A DNA stretch of 64,000 nt from Branchiostoma floridae (lineage: Eukaryota > Chordata > Leptocardii > Amphioxiformes > Branchiostomatidae), in contig NC_049984.1 in assembly GCF_000003815.2 (NCBI RefSeq), positions 7,286,998-7,350,997 on the forward strand. Reading direction: 5' to 3'. The position numbers and the translations under genes are program-made. This document shows, one piece after another, positions 12,187-28,993 of the stretch (its first letter is position 1; the number at the start of each line of letters is the position of its first letter). The notes below the pieces were generated by a model, which saw only the letters and a list, made by a program, of their open reading frames with translations, was not told where the DNA came from and made no database searches.

Positions 12187-12224
12187 CCATATTTGGAAAT
12201 ATGCTAATTACGCTCCTATATATA
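12187..12224 (+). promoter_or_regulatory. AHCY core promoter: CArG box and TATA box
   Basis: A perfect CArG box (CCATATTTGG, 12187-12196) lies about 20 bp before TATATATA (12217-12224), which is about 90 bp upstream of the AHCY start codon. An octamer-like ATGCTAAT at 12201-12208 lies between them. Promoter use is inferred from position and motifs only. Confidence 0.5.
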
Positions 12225-12312
12225 GCCTTGCAGCACTATCCACTTTCCTTCTACAACCAACATTCACAGGGGTAACCTCACGTTCTCTGACAGGCAAACT
12301 TCAAGTAATAAA

Positions 12313-16599
<4,287 letters not shown>

Positions 16600-16737
16600 T
16601 TCTACAGAGGGTAGTCACGCTACGTAACTGTGTAGAGGTAAAAAAACTGTTAGCAAAATGCACATTTTGGAACAGAGAGTGTATCACTCAACAGAAATAA
16701 GCATGTGTTTACATGTATATCCATGGAAGTGAATAAA
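16600..16737 (+). other. AHCY 3' UTR and poly(A) signal
   Basis: Non-coding sequence after the AHCY stop; AATAAA at 16732-16737 is the first good poly(A) signal. Confidence 0.6.
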
Positions 16738-17177
16738 CATGTGTTAACATGTACATCCATGTTGTTGTCATTACTGCCAACACCTAATATGATAGTAGTG
16801 CTGTATCACTATCAGGTCTTTGCTTCTACGGGTCAAAGCAACTAGCCTGAAATCCAGCCTTGTAAGCTTCAATCTGCTGGGGTAGCAACTGTCAGGAAGT
16901 GACCAAAGCTAACAAGGCTGGACTCCAGGCTACAAAACAACTGACAGTTATGTTCTAGTTCGTAATCCGCAAACTTCCTAGTAGGAATATCACGCGGATG
17001 GAGGACAAGAATCTTGTCTTCATCTGTGTAATTGATTAACCTCAAGTAAACAAACTGTAAATTAGCTATTCCAGCATGTAACTGCTTGGTAAAGCTGTAT
17101 ATCTCAACAAATTTATTTATCTCGTGTGGTTACTGGAGTGAGAAGAAGAGACTGAAAGTTGTGGAAGCCATCAGTGC
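16738..17177. other. intergenic DNA between convergent AHCY and TSNAXIP1
   Basis: It holds the MITE at 16843-16932 and otherwise no supported feature. The two flanking genes converge here. Confidence 0.5.
16843..16932. mobile_element. 90-bp MITE with TAGCC...GGCTA ends
   Basis: The inverted termini are TAGCCTGAAATCCAGCCTTG and its near complement. The flanks are CAAAGCAAC on the left and CAAAACAAC on the right, a 9-bp duplication with one mismatch. It lies just 3' of AHCY. Confidence 0.65.
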
Positions 17178-17652
17178 TTTATTTACACAGAATAGATGAA
17201 GGTTTTCTCTATTAATATTAACCTGCTTTATGGCACATGATTAACTAGACACTTTTCTAACGAACTGACTTCCAACAGGAAGGTTAAAACACTGCAGCAT
17301 AACTTCAAGTAAAAATCAGAATCAGTGGAAGCCTTTAAAGTTTTACATCTCGATATGACTTGAAACAACAACTGAAGGTGACATCTTCTTAAGCAGCATG
17401 GTCCAGTAACTAGGATTAACTTTTTACCAAATACTTTGATAACGAATGCAGGAACCACATGGACTCTTGTGACAGGTCTGTGTTCTGATGGTCAAGTTTT
17501 GAACATCACAATTTAGACTTGCATTTCCACAATACCACAAATTAATATCAGATATGTAAGTCTATGTACATCGTGTATCCATATTGGTATTTCACAGCTA
17601 TTCACCTAACTGACCAAAGACCACTGAGTACACCCGCATCCAGAGTAAATGT
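17178..17652 (-). other. TSNAXIP1 3' UTR
   Basis: This follows the minus-strand stop codon and reaches AATAAA on the minus strand (TTTATT at 17178-17183). Confidence 0.5.
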
Positions 17653-20600
17653 TCACGGTTTCTTCCCTACTCTATGAATGTTTCCAGTGCGAAGTCTCTG
17701 CAGGACCTTCGTCGTGTGGGTGGATTTCGCCTTCTCCAACTTATCTTTATCAACTCCAAATGCTCGTCCCAAGAACATGTCGATTTCTGGCTGGTCAATT
17801 TCGGGATCAGCAGTTAAGAAGGCCTTTCTGACGTCTTCTACCACCACGTCACTGTAATGAAAAAAGGTCTTATTAAGTTTTGAAATAGGATAATGGTATT
17901 CTGCCTATGAGACCTGAAATACATGTACTTTGTTTCTTCAGAAGAGTGGCCAGGCTAGTGGACTCGCGATCAAGACTTTCCAGGTTCGATTCATAGCTAG
18001 ACGTGTCCTCTGGAAAGGCACTTAGCATGGCTTTCCTCATTTCATGCAGGCATACAAATGGGTACCTAACTTTGTTTGGGGAGATGGACTCAACTTCCAA
18101 AGACGTTACATGTACATCAAACGAGCTGTCACAGTCAAACCCTCATTGATTATATCAGTTCTCACCTAACGTCCCCTAGAGCAGCCTGTATGTCATCCAC
18201 ATACGCCTCTCTCTCCGACTTGGTCTGGTCGCGAAGTCTGTTGATAAAGGGTCCTGTTCTTCCCTCATCATCCTGCAACAGTTCATAGCATACATGTAGC
18301 CATTCAAACGTCACCAATAAGCTGCTAGGTTCAGCTTAACAAAATGACGGCTGTTATGAGGCTCTCAAGGCCAAAATATTATGATGGCTCTCAAAATACA
18401 AATGTTAAGCTGTGCAATAGCCAGCATACACTGAATGCTTCACTAAGATTTAAAAACCCTGTTCCGAGGGTTGTTCCAGGGCCATGAATTGTGGGTAATA
18501 TGTCAAAGGTGAAGGCCCTTGAGACAACCAGAACACATCTGGACATAGTCATACAAATTGAGATTGGTGGCAAGAAGAACTGTTTACAAGTGAGCGATTA
18601 TTGCCTTTGACATATTCATTACCCACTGACAATTCATGTCACTTTGCATGGGATATGTATGCTCGGACTAGTGAATGGACAACCCTATTGTCATGCGTCA
18701 TGAGCACAATAGGCTGCCAAAATGTAAAATGAGTGACGTAATAAGGACTACATGTTGTACATACCTCAGTGAAGAGTAGTTTGAAGGGTATGGGTCCTCC
18801 CTGTGTGTCGAGCTCGTCCTCTGCAGCCTGCACCAGGACCTGGATAGACTCTGGCTCTTTCAGTGGAAAGAATTCAGCTATTCCAGCAGAAAATTCCTCC
18901 TTGGGTATCATTCCCTGCGAAGCATTCAAGCAAGAGTACTTAGAGTTTCATTTTTGTATTGCCCATTTTTTAAGAAACTGCAAACCTTTCACAAGATTTA
19001 AGGAAACTGCAAAAACTTTCACTGGACTTCCTACTCATTTATTTACACATGATTAAGGCCTAACATACATGTCTGATTAAATTTACAATACTACTACATA
19101 ACATTGATTCACAAATTTCCTCCACATGGAACTCAACAAGACTACCTCCATTTATAGTAGTAGCCTTTTTGTGCAAAAAAAAAAGTTTGGAACGTTTCAA
19201 ACTCACTTCAAGGACAATTCAAATTTCTTCTAGGGACACTTATGGATCAGTCAGGAAAAAATTTATTTCCAGATTTGACTGACATAAAATAATGAATTAT
19301 CAAGCTGTGTCTGTCCCTACCTGTGTGCCCAGGGAGACGTCCTTCTGAGCAAAGTGGCTCAGCAGACGAGACAGGAGGTCAATCTGCTGGTGGTAGATCC
19401 CCTCATCGGTCTGAAGGACAACATCTTACAGTTACTAGCAGTTCATACAAACATGCTACTGACAGATGCTATATATCTAGTACATAGTTACCTGTAGTGC
19501 TATCATGTCATTGTTATTTCATGTCACCGTATGTGTATGTATTTGTGAACGACATCTTACAGTTACTCAGTAGCTCACACAAACATGCTACTGACAGATT
19601 CTATGGATCTACATACCTGTAGTGCTAAGTAACATGTTCTTTCATGCGTCTGTATGTGTAATTGTGTATACAATTCGATATCTCTACGTCATTTTCGTGA
19701 CCAACAGAACGCTGATGCAGAGAGGATGCAACCAGATTCTGATGGAGGTTTATTCAAGCGATTCACAGGACTGATGGTGAGAACCACATGATCCTTATCT
19801 ACAATGATGTCATTGCTGTCACTTCATGACTTTATTAACTTAACACAACATAGTGGCAATGAGAAAGTTCTAAGTATTGAAAGTTTTATGTTTTCAGGTA
19901 GATGTTCTCAGAGAGCTGCCATATGTCACCAGTGAATTTGCTGCCATACTGATGTTCTATTAGTATATCAGCAACTCATATGTCAGGTGTGTTTGGTGAC
20001 ATATGGATATTTTAAAACAATTATAAAAATCATCATGGTTCAAAACGTCTGAAAACAATATCTAAAGCTTGCTGGTAAAACAAGGATGCCAACTGTGTAC
20101 AGCAACAAGCAATAATCTTACTGATAAACATTTGAAGATGAACTGACCTCCCCCTTGAGAATGCTGAAGAACAGGTTGATGCTGTTCTCTGATTGGTGGA
20201 AGCGCGTGCACGCATCGTGGATGTTGTACCCCCACTCCGCCACCAGCGGCTCCAGGTTAAACCGTTTCTCCAGGTACATCAGCAGGTAGTTCTCCAACTT
20301 GGTGGGCTTTGCTTTCTAGAAAATGGTGAACAAGCAAATGGTTTGCATCACATTGTGAAAAGTTGTGTGTTGCCGTACAAACTTACATTCTGCATTGGAA
20401 ATGTTTTCTTGGGCTGGTATGACAGATAAATAGACTGCAACACAGTGTATTCGACATCACTTTCAGTCTTTCTGCAAGTTTGATCAGCCATCTGGTGATC
20501 AAACCAGTGGTCAGGTAGTGAATGAGGGTAAGACAAAATTGTTGTATCCTAAGTGTACACAGGGATCTCCCATGCATCAATCACTTGACAGAATCTTAAA

Positions 20601-23600
20601 AAACATTTTCCATCCCAACATCTTGACAGACAAAACATGAAAAAGTAAGAATTAGATCAGATCACACCTGTCCAGTGAGGTGACAATGGTTTGCTTAGAT
20701 GATGGAATAGAGTCACAGAGGCAGAGAAAAACCCTGTAACATTGAGCACTGTTGGTACAGAGAGTCAAATGTACAAACTTACCCCTGCATCATGAGCTGC
20801 CTTCTCTCTCCACACATCCTTGATGACGATGGCCAGGTCCCGCTTAGCCAACTTCCTGTTACGAACTTGTCCTTCGTAGCGCAGGTAAGCTGGTACATCT
20901 GGTTTGAAACCCTTAAGATACGCAGATAAAAATAGGTCATTGATCTACAGTCTATTGAAATGCAAATTAAGGACAGCAACTTGACGGTAAGCACTTGCCT
21001 GCTTCAGTAATATGGAAAGCAAGGGAGATACTCTATGATCAATAGTCTTTGAGAACATTTTTCTATGCAGCCGAAAATTATAGCCATTTCTTTAGTTTTA
21101 GATACAATCTAAATGTATCTAAATGTTTCAAATGCGCTTTAAGACTTGTGATTAAAGACCGCTTTAGCTGAACCAGTGTCATCGACTTACCCTTCCTTCA
21201 AAGAACTCGGGAATGTCTTTGTCGCTCGCTGCATCTTTCATGGTCTGTAGTTCCTGCAGCAGGGCGTCCATCTTCTGATCACTGGTGGTTTCCTTGGTCA
21301 ACTCCGCCCAACGCTCTGCACCACCATCCACCACATCCCCACACTTGTCCCAGTCAGGCCTTGCGATAAAAAGAATCACAATGTTATTGTTGTTGTCTAG
21401 TTACTATAAAACATGGGCTGTGACTTAGCATGAAAGCTCATGGAAATTGTAAAACATTAGCAAATGCACAAAAATGTAGATATCCCCTTTTCATCCACTT
21501 ATTGTGAAGCATAATTACGATACATAAATGTTATTTTTTGTACGTGGTCATGAGTCAAATGCAAACTAGCCTGATAAGTATTCGTTTTCTCAATGTATTC
21601 TCTGAAATTCTACTTTCATCATTGCCATGCTTGAAAATCAAAGCACAGTCTCCAGATCAATTCTGGCAGCTTGTGTTTGATACTGTGTTTGTGACTTTTC
21701 CGCATTATTTTTAAGAGTAGTTATGGGGTGCCTCTCAGACCAACTCTACTAAAAATTTATGAATCAAAAGTGTTACTAAATACTGTAATTCACTTTGTCT
21801 TCTCGGTGCCAAACTTTCACGGTCTGAGAAAATTTAACCTGTTCTCGAAACTAAATGTTCACTGTAGCGGCAAGTGCACATAAAAAAAGGCTGTGAATTA
21901 TTTGTTATCAGTAATGATAAGTTCATGTTACAGTCGTCACCATGAAAACCGTGCACATAACAGTACATTGAAAAAATCAGGAATTACAGTACCCCACAAA
22001 ATTAAACCCTTCACAGAGGCACAGAAGCCTATTAACCCAAAGAAAGGAGGAACAGTGCCCGACTAACCTGGGTGTGGCGCTCCGTCTCAGCGTCTCTTGC
22101 TGGGTGTAGAACTCGTCTCTCTGCTGCAGAACCTGTTTGTGTACCTCCAGCAGGGTACTGCACAGGAACAACAGACAGGTGGGTTAGACGATAGAGGCTT
22201 TTTACTGACGTCGTAGCAATTATAATTTGAATCCCCATTGACCATGTTGGCAGGTACTTGGATTAACCCTTAAACTACTAGAGTTTCAGCCCAATAAAAT
22301 GCTCTCAGTTCCAGGGTATGACACCTAACCTCAGGAAAAAACTCAAAGAAGACAGACGCCCCTAACTTCCCGGTTTCAAGCACCACAGGCATGTAAAGCT
22401 GTTACTTTGTGGGAATGCCCTTTCTTGGTTATATTCGGGCACAGCACACAGGGCATATATTTGTCTGCTCAGGATATATCAGGGCTTAGCAGTTTATTTT
22501 CAAGAAGTAGCATCTTTGACGTTTTAAAGAGCATGCTGTAATCCAAAGTGGCACAGATGAAAAGCCTGTATACAGTTACAGTAATCATCAAATTTTATTG
22601 CCAGAATAAAGTTAACATTGATTGATACGTAACAAAGAGCATGTATAAAGTGAATATGGTAAGATGATAGGAATACCACTTCTACTTCATATAGAGGAGA
22701 CCTACTCATGCTCTTGCTGAAGTTTGCTGAACTGGTCTCTCAGAACTCCCTCCGTCTCCAGAAGGGCGTTGTGTTTGGCCTCCAGCATTTCAAAGTCTCT
22801 CCTCGGAACAACGTCCCCATAGTCTGCCTTCATACGGATCAGTTCCTCCGACATTTTCTTCAGGTCAACACGAGCTTGCCTAAAGGAAAGGAGATTCCAG
22901 GCTATATTATCAGTCCTGCCAACAAAGGAAACTAAAAAATCTACATGTACACTTTTAATAAATCCTAATGCTTTGATATGAAAAAAAATTGAAATAGACA
23001 AATGTATTCTTGAAGATTTGAGAATTACACAAAGCTTTTAAGACACAGAAACTTGAGTATTTTCCTTACTTCAGTGCTACTCTCATCATGATCGGGTCGT
23101 CCTGCGGGTCGCCCACACTGCCGGCTGACGCAGCTTTCTGCAGGTCTTCAGCCTGGTACCGAAGGTCGTTGATGTCCGACACAAGCAGTTTCCTTGCATC
23201 ACACTCGTCACGGTAGCGCAGGTACTGCTCTGATAGCTCCTCTCTCAGCTGGCAATAAAGAATAAAGATACACTGTAAAAGACCCATTTCACTCACTCAC
23301 TCACTATTTAAGCAATTGTTACAACCGTCCTTAAGGTCACATTTCCTTCCCAAAACGATCGGTCATTTACCCTAAGGAAGGCTGAAGAAACTTTGATGAG
23401 TAAAAATTCTGTGTATTACTATTAGATGGCCTCAATCCCTTCAAGTAATTAACAACATACCTATCAGTGGCTAAGAATACAATAAAATACTATTAAATGA
23501 AATCAGTGAGATAATTCTGATTTATCTCACTGAATTGTAGATAAGGATCTACCTCAACCAGGATTAGGGTTAGTGTGTTGGACCGCGTTACATGTATGAC

Positions 23601-26250
23601 AAGTTGGTAATGAGCCAAAGTATCCAACAACCATATCCCTTACCTTGTTAACCTGTGCCTGTAGATTCTGCTGCTGTTCACTCATCCCCATGATCTTACG
23701 ATACAGTCCTGTGTTCTCTCTCCTCAAATCCACCATTTCTGCAAAACAATTTGATAAAGCCTTTAAGAAAAATATCACATGTTAAATTTGATGCAAGTAA
23801 GTAAACCTAAAAGTTTCATGTCTACAAACGTCTTTTTGATTCTTCAGAGTTTGTCTCGTGATCAGTACTCACCTTGTTTCTCCTGTTCTCGGATCTTGAG
23901 GATCTTCTGGTCACACTGCTCTGAAACTGTCACCAGCATGGACTACATTTGGAAAAGATAGACAAAATTCATATTGCATCAATATTGTATTAGTCAAGGA
24001 AGAACATGAACAAGTCTGGACACAATCAACTGGTTAAGAACATAGTATGAATATGTTGTGGAGAACTAGAACAGTACATTCCTTTTCTGTTTGCAGCACT
24101 TAAAATTTTGCAGGTGTGATGTATTTGCAGAAGGCAAATGTCAGCAAAAACTACAAATTGAAAAACTATTTCAAGATTGGCAGTACCTTGAGTGGTTCCA
24201 GGTCCCTTATCTGTTGTCTGAGGTGAGCTAGCATTGTTTCATATTCATTCTTGATGGATGACAGCAGTGGCTTGTAGGTCTTAAAGTCTTCAATCAAGTA
24301 CTCAAAGACTTCACGGTGTGCCTGTGTGGTGATAAAACATAGTTTATAGCCTTGTCTGAAGTGTAGCATCAGATGTATATTTGTCAAGATAACATTTAAC
24401 ACTACATGTTATCAAGTGGATTGCTGGAAAGAAATTTATGCAAGACACATTAATGTAAGTATCGTTCAAAACAAGAATTCCTGTAAACCTCAGATAAATA
24501 TGCACAGATTACCAAGTTTCTCTTTGTAAAATTTACATGTTTTGAAAGCCTTGTTCTCTAAAAAAAACTTCAAAGCCAGGTACAGGGTATGCGTCATTTA
24601 ATCCCTGTGGAATGTTTATTTCCCCTACAACATACATGTAGCAAACACTTCAATGCAACTGTCACCTGCACTAGTAAAAAATATAACAACACTGGGGAAC
24701 ATACCTGTAACCTGAGCTCACTTGGTCCTGAGTCTGGGCATCCCAGTGCTCGCAGTTCTTTCTTTAGAAAGTTCTCTAACTGGTCGAGGAATTTTGGCTT
24801 AGGGACACCCTTCCCAGTGTCCTCCTCTTTCACCAGCGGTTTCCTGCTGTAGGACTTGACGGAGGTGGAGCCGTGTGGAACAAGAGCCGTGCTGGAGGTC
24901 GTCTGTCCCGCGGCGTGAGCTGGCCATGCATCCAGGGCACCTGACCTGGTGTCAACGTAAGGCTGTGGTCGGGGTGAACAACACAGATTTGTCATTACTT
25001 AGTTAGTAATACCTGACAGATAGGTAAGGAATCATGGAATACTCCACATGCTATGCAAAAAAGGGGTCCACAATCAACTGCATGTATTTTGAGGGACGAT
25101 ATGCAAATAAAGATTGTTAAAGGGAAACCTAATAGAGTTGCATAAGACCTTAACAAGGCTCTTGGCTAACATGTCATTCGTTTCCTCCATGCTAATTTTT
25201 CATCTTCATTACAATTGTTAGGAATATGGGATACCCTATTGGGACTAATCATTATAAAGTAGATGATTTCTGTTGGTTTGGTTTCAAGAGGACATATGTT
25301 CACTGCACAGCTATTTGGACAGACATGTAGCTTCTTTTATTATCAAAGTTGATAAAGCAATAAGAAATTTCACCTGGAGAACACCTGGCGATGGCAGGCT
25401 GTACTTGGAACCAGTTGAGACCAGCTGGTAGGACGGTCCTGTCAGACCTTCGTACCCTTTCATCGCTCGTGGAGACATATCACTGTAACAGAGACACAAA
25501 AGAGTTAATCTTCATAATTAAGGTTTGTGAAGAATGGGGTCATTCTGCTCATCACGTTGGTAATCAAATCAGGATGGAGAATGACTTAATAGGAGCCATG
25601 AAAATGTACAGAAGATGTAAAGGAGCAACAATTTTAGGTAAATGGTAGGTAATACTAGGTATGTATATAGATTTAAACCATACGTTTACTAGGCATATTT
25701 GCATCTATCATGCTAACTGTTAGTATGCAACGCACTCCAATGGTCTTTAAAGTACTTAACCGTTATGGTTAACATATTAACTATACAATGAGAACAGTGT
25801 GAATGTATTGATTGGATTATATTAGGGACAATGTACCATCTTATTATGCTAACAAATGCTTGGTAAAGTGCTTAATGTTTGGGCAAACACATTGTCACTA
25901 GAGTCAGATGTTTAAACTTGAACGCAATGTAACTCTGCATGGTTGAGTGATGCATTACGTTTGCAATGATATGCTAGCGTTCCGACTGTTAAATGAACTG
26001 TCATGGGTGAAAAACAATCTTCAATTGATCATCAAAACTAACTTTGCTGTATAGACAACCGTATTACGTCAATGTTAACACAAAAGTCGCATGTACAAAT
26101 GAGCGAAAGTGTTCTGTTTATGTCGGACAGCAACATACACATGTAAACATGGCCACCCCAGATATCATTATGCAGTGTTACGTGGTTCGATCTTGCTTAC
26201 CTCCCTCCCACTGCAAGAGGCGGCAACTTGGCGACTCGCTGCGCGGCCAT
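17653..26250 (-). CDS. TSNAXIP1: translin-associated factor X-interacting protein 1 homologue
   Basis: Sixteen minus-strand exons: 26250-26201, 25482-25374, 24962-24705, 24321-24187, 23942-23873, 23738-23644, 23248-23070, 22879-22706, 22157-22068, 21359-21191, 20911-20783, 20315-20148, 19410-19321, 18914-18765, 18272-18166 and 17851-17653. All phases agree and give 723 residues. The N-terminal 80 residues are low complexity. The TSNAXIP1 N-terminal domain follows, with FLDQLENFLKKEL and FEYLIEDFKTYKPLLSSIKN. A long coiled coil then includes DLRRENTGLYRKI and MKADYGDVVPRRDFEML, and the hallmark PDWDKCGDVVDGGAERW follows. The C-terminal half has EF-hand-like helical pairs. In mammals the protein is testis-enriched and binds TSNAX; a role in cilia or sperm is likely. 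Identity is from recalled family motifs, not a search. Its start is about 690 bp before the HIKESHI stop, with a gap between. Confidence 0.92.
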
Positions 26251-26938
26251 TGCTGCTTCTTATCCCCTCGACCAAGGGCAGGGGTAATCCTTGACTTACG
26301 AAAAGGTTAGTGTACTCCAAAATAAGGCCTAAACACGTTGTTGTTGACACTGGTCGAACTGGTCGGCGCGGGCTTTGTGCTGGGCGTCACGACGGTTGCC
26401 TGGATACAGGGCCACCGTCCCAGAAAGCATTGCGTGTCTGGAGTAAACAAAGGCCGGGATTCGTGTATCGAACATTCGATTTGTCTCCAGTAAACTAAGC
26501 ACGTTATTCGTCGTCATAACATTCGCCTGTCACACTTTAGGCTGAACCAAGGAGGTGGCTGAACTTAGGTATTTTGATATATAGTTTCGTAGATACTAAA
26601 ATATCAAAGTAAAACTNNNNNNNNNNNNNNNNNNNNNNNNNNNNNNNNNNNNNNNNNNNNNNNNNNNNNNNNNNNNNNNNNNNNNNNNNNNNNNNNNNNN
26701 NNNNNNNNNNNNNNNNNNNNNNNNNNNNNNNNNNNNNNNNNNNNNNNNNNNNNNNNNNNNNNNNNNNNNNNNNNNNNNNNNNNNNNNNNNNNNNNNNNNN
26801 NNNNNNNNNNNNNNNNNNNNNNNNNNNNNNNNNNNNNNNNNNNNNNNTTTTAAAATATGGTATCTTAGGCTATAGAGTGCCAGGTGGAATAATGAGAATG
26901 GTCATTAATGATTATCAGTCAACCAGTCAAAGATCTGC
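26251..26938. other. intergenic region between TSNAXIP1 and HIKESHI, with N gap
   Basis: This would contain the TSNAXIP1 promoter and the HIKESHI 3' UTR, both minus strand. Bases 26617-26847 are N (231 bases). No exon was seen in the rest. Confidence 0.6.
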
Positions 26939-28628
26939 TCATGTTTTCCAAAAGTTTGGGTTTTGTGCTAGTCTCCTCTGAAAGTTATCAAACCATTGCT
27001 GAAGGACATTCAAGGGAACGAACGATTTGTTTGGCTCGGGCACCATTTGAGCTTGAGTCAGTGCAAACGACGATGCATAGTTGTGGAAGCTCTCCAGCAT
27101 CTTTCTGGTGAACTCCTGGAAAGAGCTAACTGTAGATGGGGTGATGTGGGAGGGGGGTGTCTGCTGGGTAACCTGGGCCAATGGTTCCACAGAAATGCCG
27201 ATTTGAGCCATTTTCTGCTGCCCTGGTATGAGCTGGCCAAACACCGTGTTGGAAGTCTCGTCTCCTGCATCAAAACAGCAACAGACAAGACACTTCAGCA
27301 CATCAATTCTCCCGTCATTTGATGTGACCATGAAATTCTGTGCAAATCATTTATCAACATGTGCATTTTTAATTCCTGATGAAAAAGTGAATCTAAGACA
27401 AAGTATCATAAACTTATCATTATTACCATCAATATCTTTATTTGGTACTTAGATCTATTTCTTATTAACATTGCCATTACCATGCATTAATATGAAGGAA
27501 GTTTGATCTTAAATAAAGGGATGAAAAACATATACTCTGGTAGTACAATGTATTTTCTTCATAAGTTTTTGATGTAGTTTGTTTGCTTGTTTGTTTACCT
27601 GGCTTGACCTTTGCGACCTTAAAAATTGCACTTGGTTTGTCATTTGCGATGTATCCGAGAAACTGCCATGCCATGCCATCAGGGTTGGGGTAGCCGAAGT
27701 ACACGGCACCACAAAGTCCGTCAGGGAAAGGAGTGGTTCCAGTCAGGAAGACGACGATGTGGTTTATGCTGTCCGCATCTGACAGGGTGAAGACAAACTG
27801 TGTCTCACTCATCTGTTGTGGATCGGTTTGCACCTGAGATTGATGGAATAAAATCAACATTAAAAATGGAAATACATTGTAACTCACTATTAAACAGACT
27901 GAAAATTGCTTCTTGGGTAAGGGTCAAAGTCATAATTCTGTTATTATCCACTGGAATTGCCTTTCATACCTCAGTAGACAATGCCCTTTTATGTGTCACT
28001 TATAGCATCTCTGGTCCTGCGAGACCGACGAGTGCCTTTACTATAGCATCTCTATTCCTGTTAATGATGCAGTTCAAGTGGAGCCAGTCTTGAAACAAAC
28101 TACCATCGATTTCTTGCCTCGACCACGTTAAACAGCCTCATTACTCATAATTTGGGTACCTACTGGCTGGCAAAATACACCTGTTATTATTACTAGAGGG
28201 CTCTTGTAAGTGGGTGGGAGGTTTATAGGGTGTCACCAGACCCAACTGGAGGTCCTTTGCCAAAAATAGCACATTCATTTCAGCACCTAATCTAGAGACC
28301 ACATCTAGTCACCTCTTCAACCTCCTTGGTCCAGCAAAATATAGTCTGATGTAAAACAACAAAGCACGTGATTCTGGAGTCGAGAGCTTGTCTATGAATA
28401 CCATGCTTCAGCAGTTAGTTGATAACTATAGAAGATTGATTGATTGATTGATTGGCTTTGTATACGTTATATATGTACATATTATGTAAATCCACTCCAC
28501 TGTGGAGGTATGTAACATGCCCCCCTCCCCCACCACAGCAGCATTTACAACTGAACTTGGCCTGTCAACAATACCATACAGTCACTTCTGTTACCTACCA
28601 GTCTTCCTGCTACGATGCATCCAAACAT
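26939..28628 (-). CDS. HIKESHI: Hikeshi, nuclear import carrier for Hsp70
   Basis: Three minus-strand exons: 28628-28599 (MFGCIVAGRL, only 30 bp), 27833-27599 and 27264-26939. They give 196 residues against 197 in mammals. The protein binds FG-nucleoporins and carries ATP-bound Hsp70 into the nucleus during heat stress. Visible family blocks are FVFTLSDADSINHIVVFLTG, FPDGLCGAVYFGYP, KPSAIFKVAKVKPG, AQIGISVEPL and the C-terminal FQRRLAQNPNFWKT, which is nearly invariant. The short first exon was found by matching the expected start and a GTAGGT donor, and it joins in phase. It lies head to head with PEDS1, with about 365 bp between start codons. Confidence 0.95.
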
Positions 28629-28993
28629 TTTTAATGTCGGTGACTTTTAAACATTTCAAACCTTGATTCAAACAAAAACAACAAACTTGCCAGCTACACA
28701 ACAACTTCAGACATTACAGGGAAACACCCCTACAGAATGGTACAATCCAGACTGGTACAATCCGCATCACACCACCTCATGACATCCAAATGTTGGCAAT
28801 TATTTTTAGACAAAAATTCTGTCATTTCAAGATAAATGGCTCTCATAAACAAACTCTAAACACATATTATAAAAACTCATATTACTTTAAGCGTGGTACT
28901 TTGCATAATCAATAGAGAGACGTGGTCCTTGGAAGGATTCGGGCAACTTTATGTTTCGTTGCAACTATTTTTTTTACACAACAATTTTCCAAG
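28629..28993. promoter_or_regulatory. probable bidirectional promoter of HIKESHI and PEDS1
   Basis: The start codons of the divergent genes are 365 bp apart, so both promoters must fit here or overlap. No TATA box is obvious. Promoter function is inferred from arrangement only. Confidence 0.5.
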
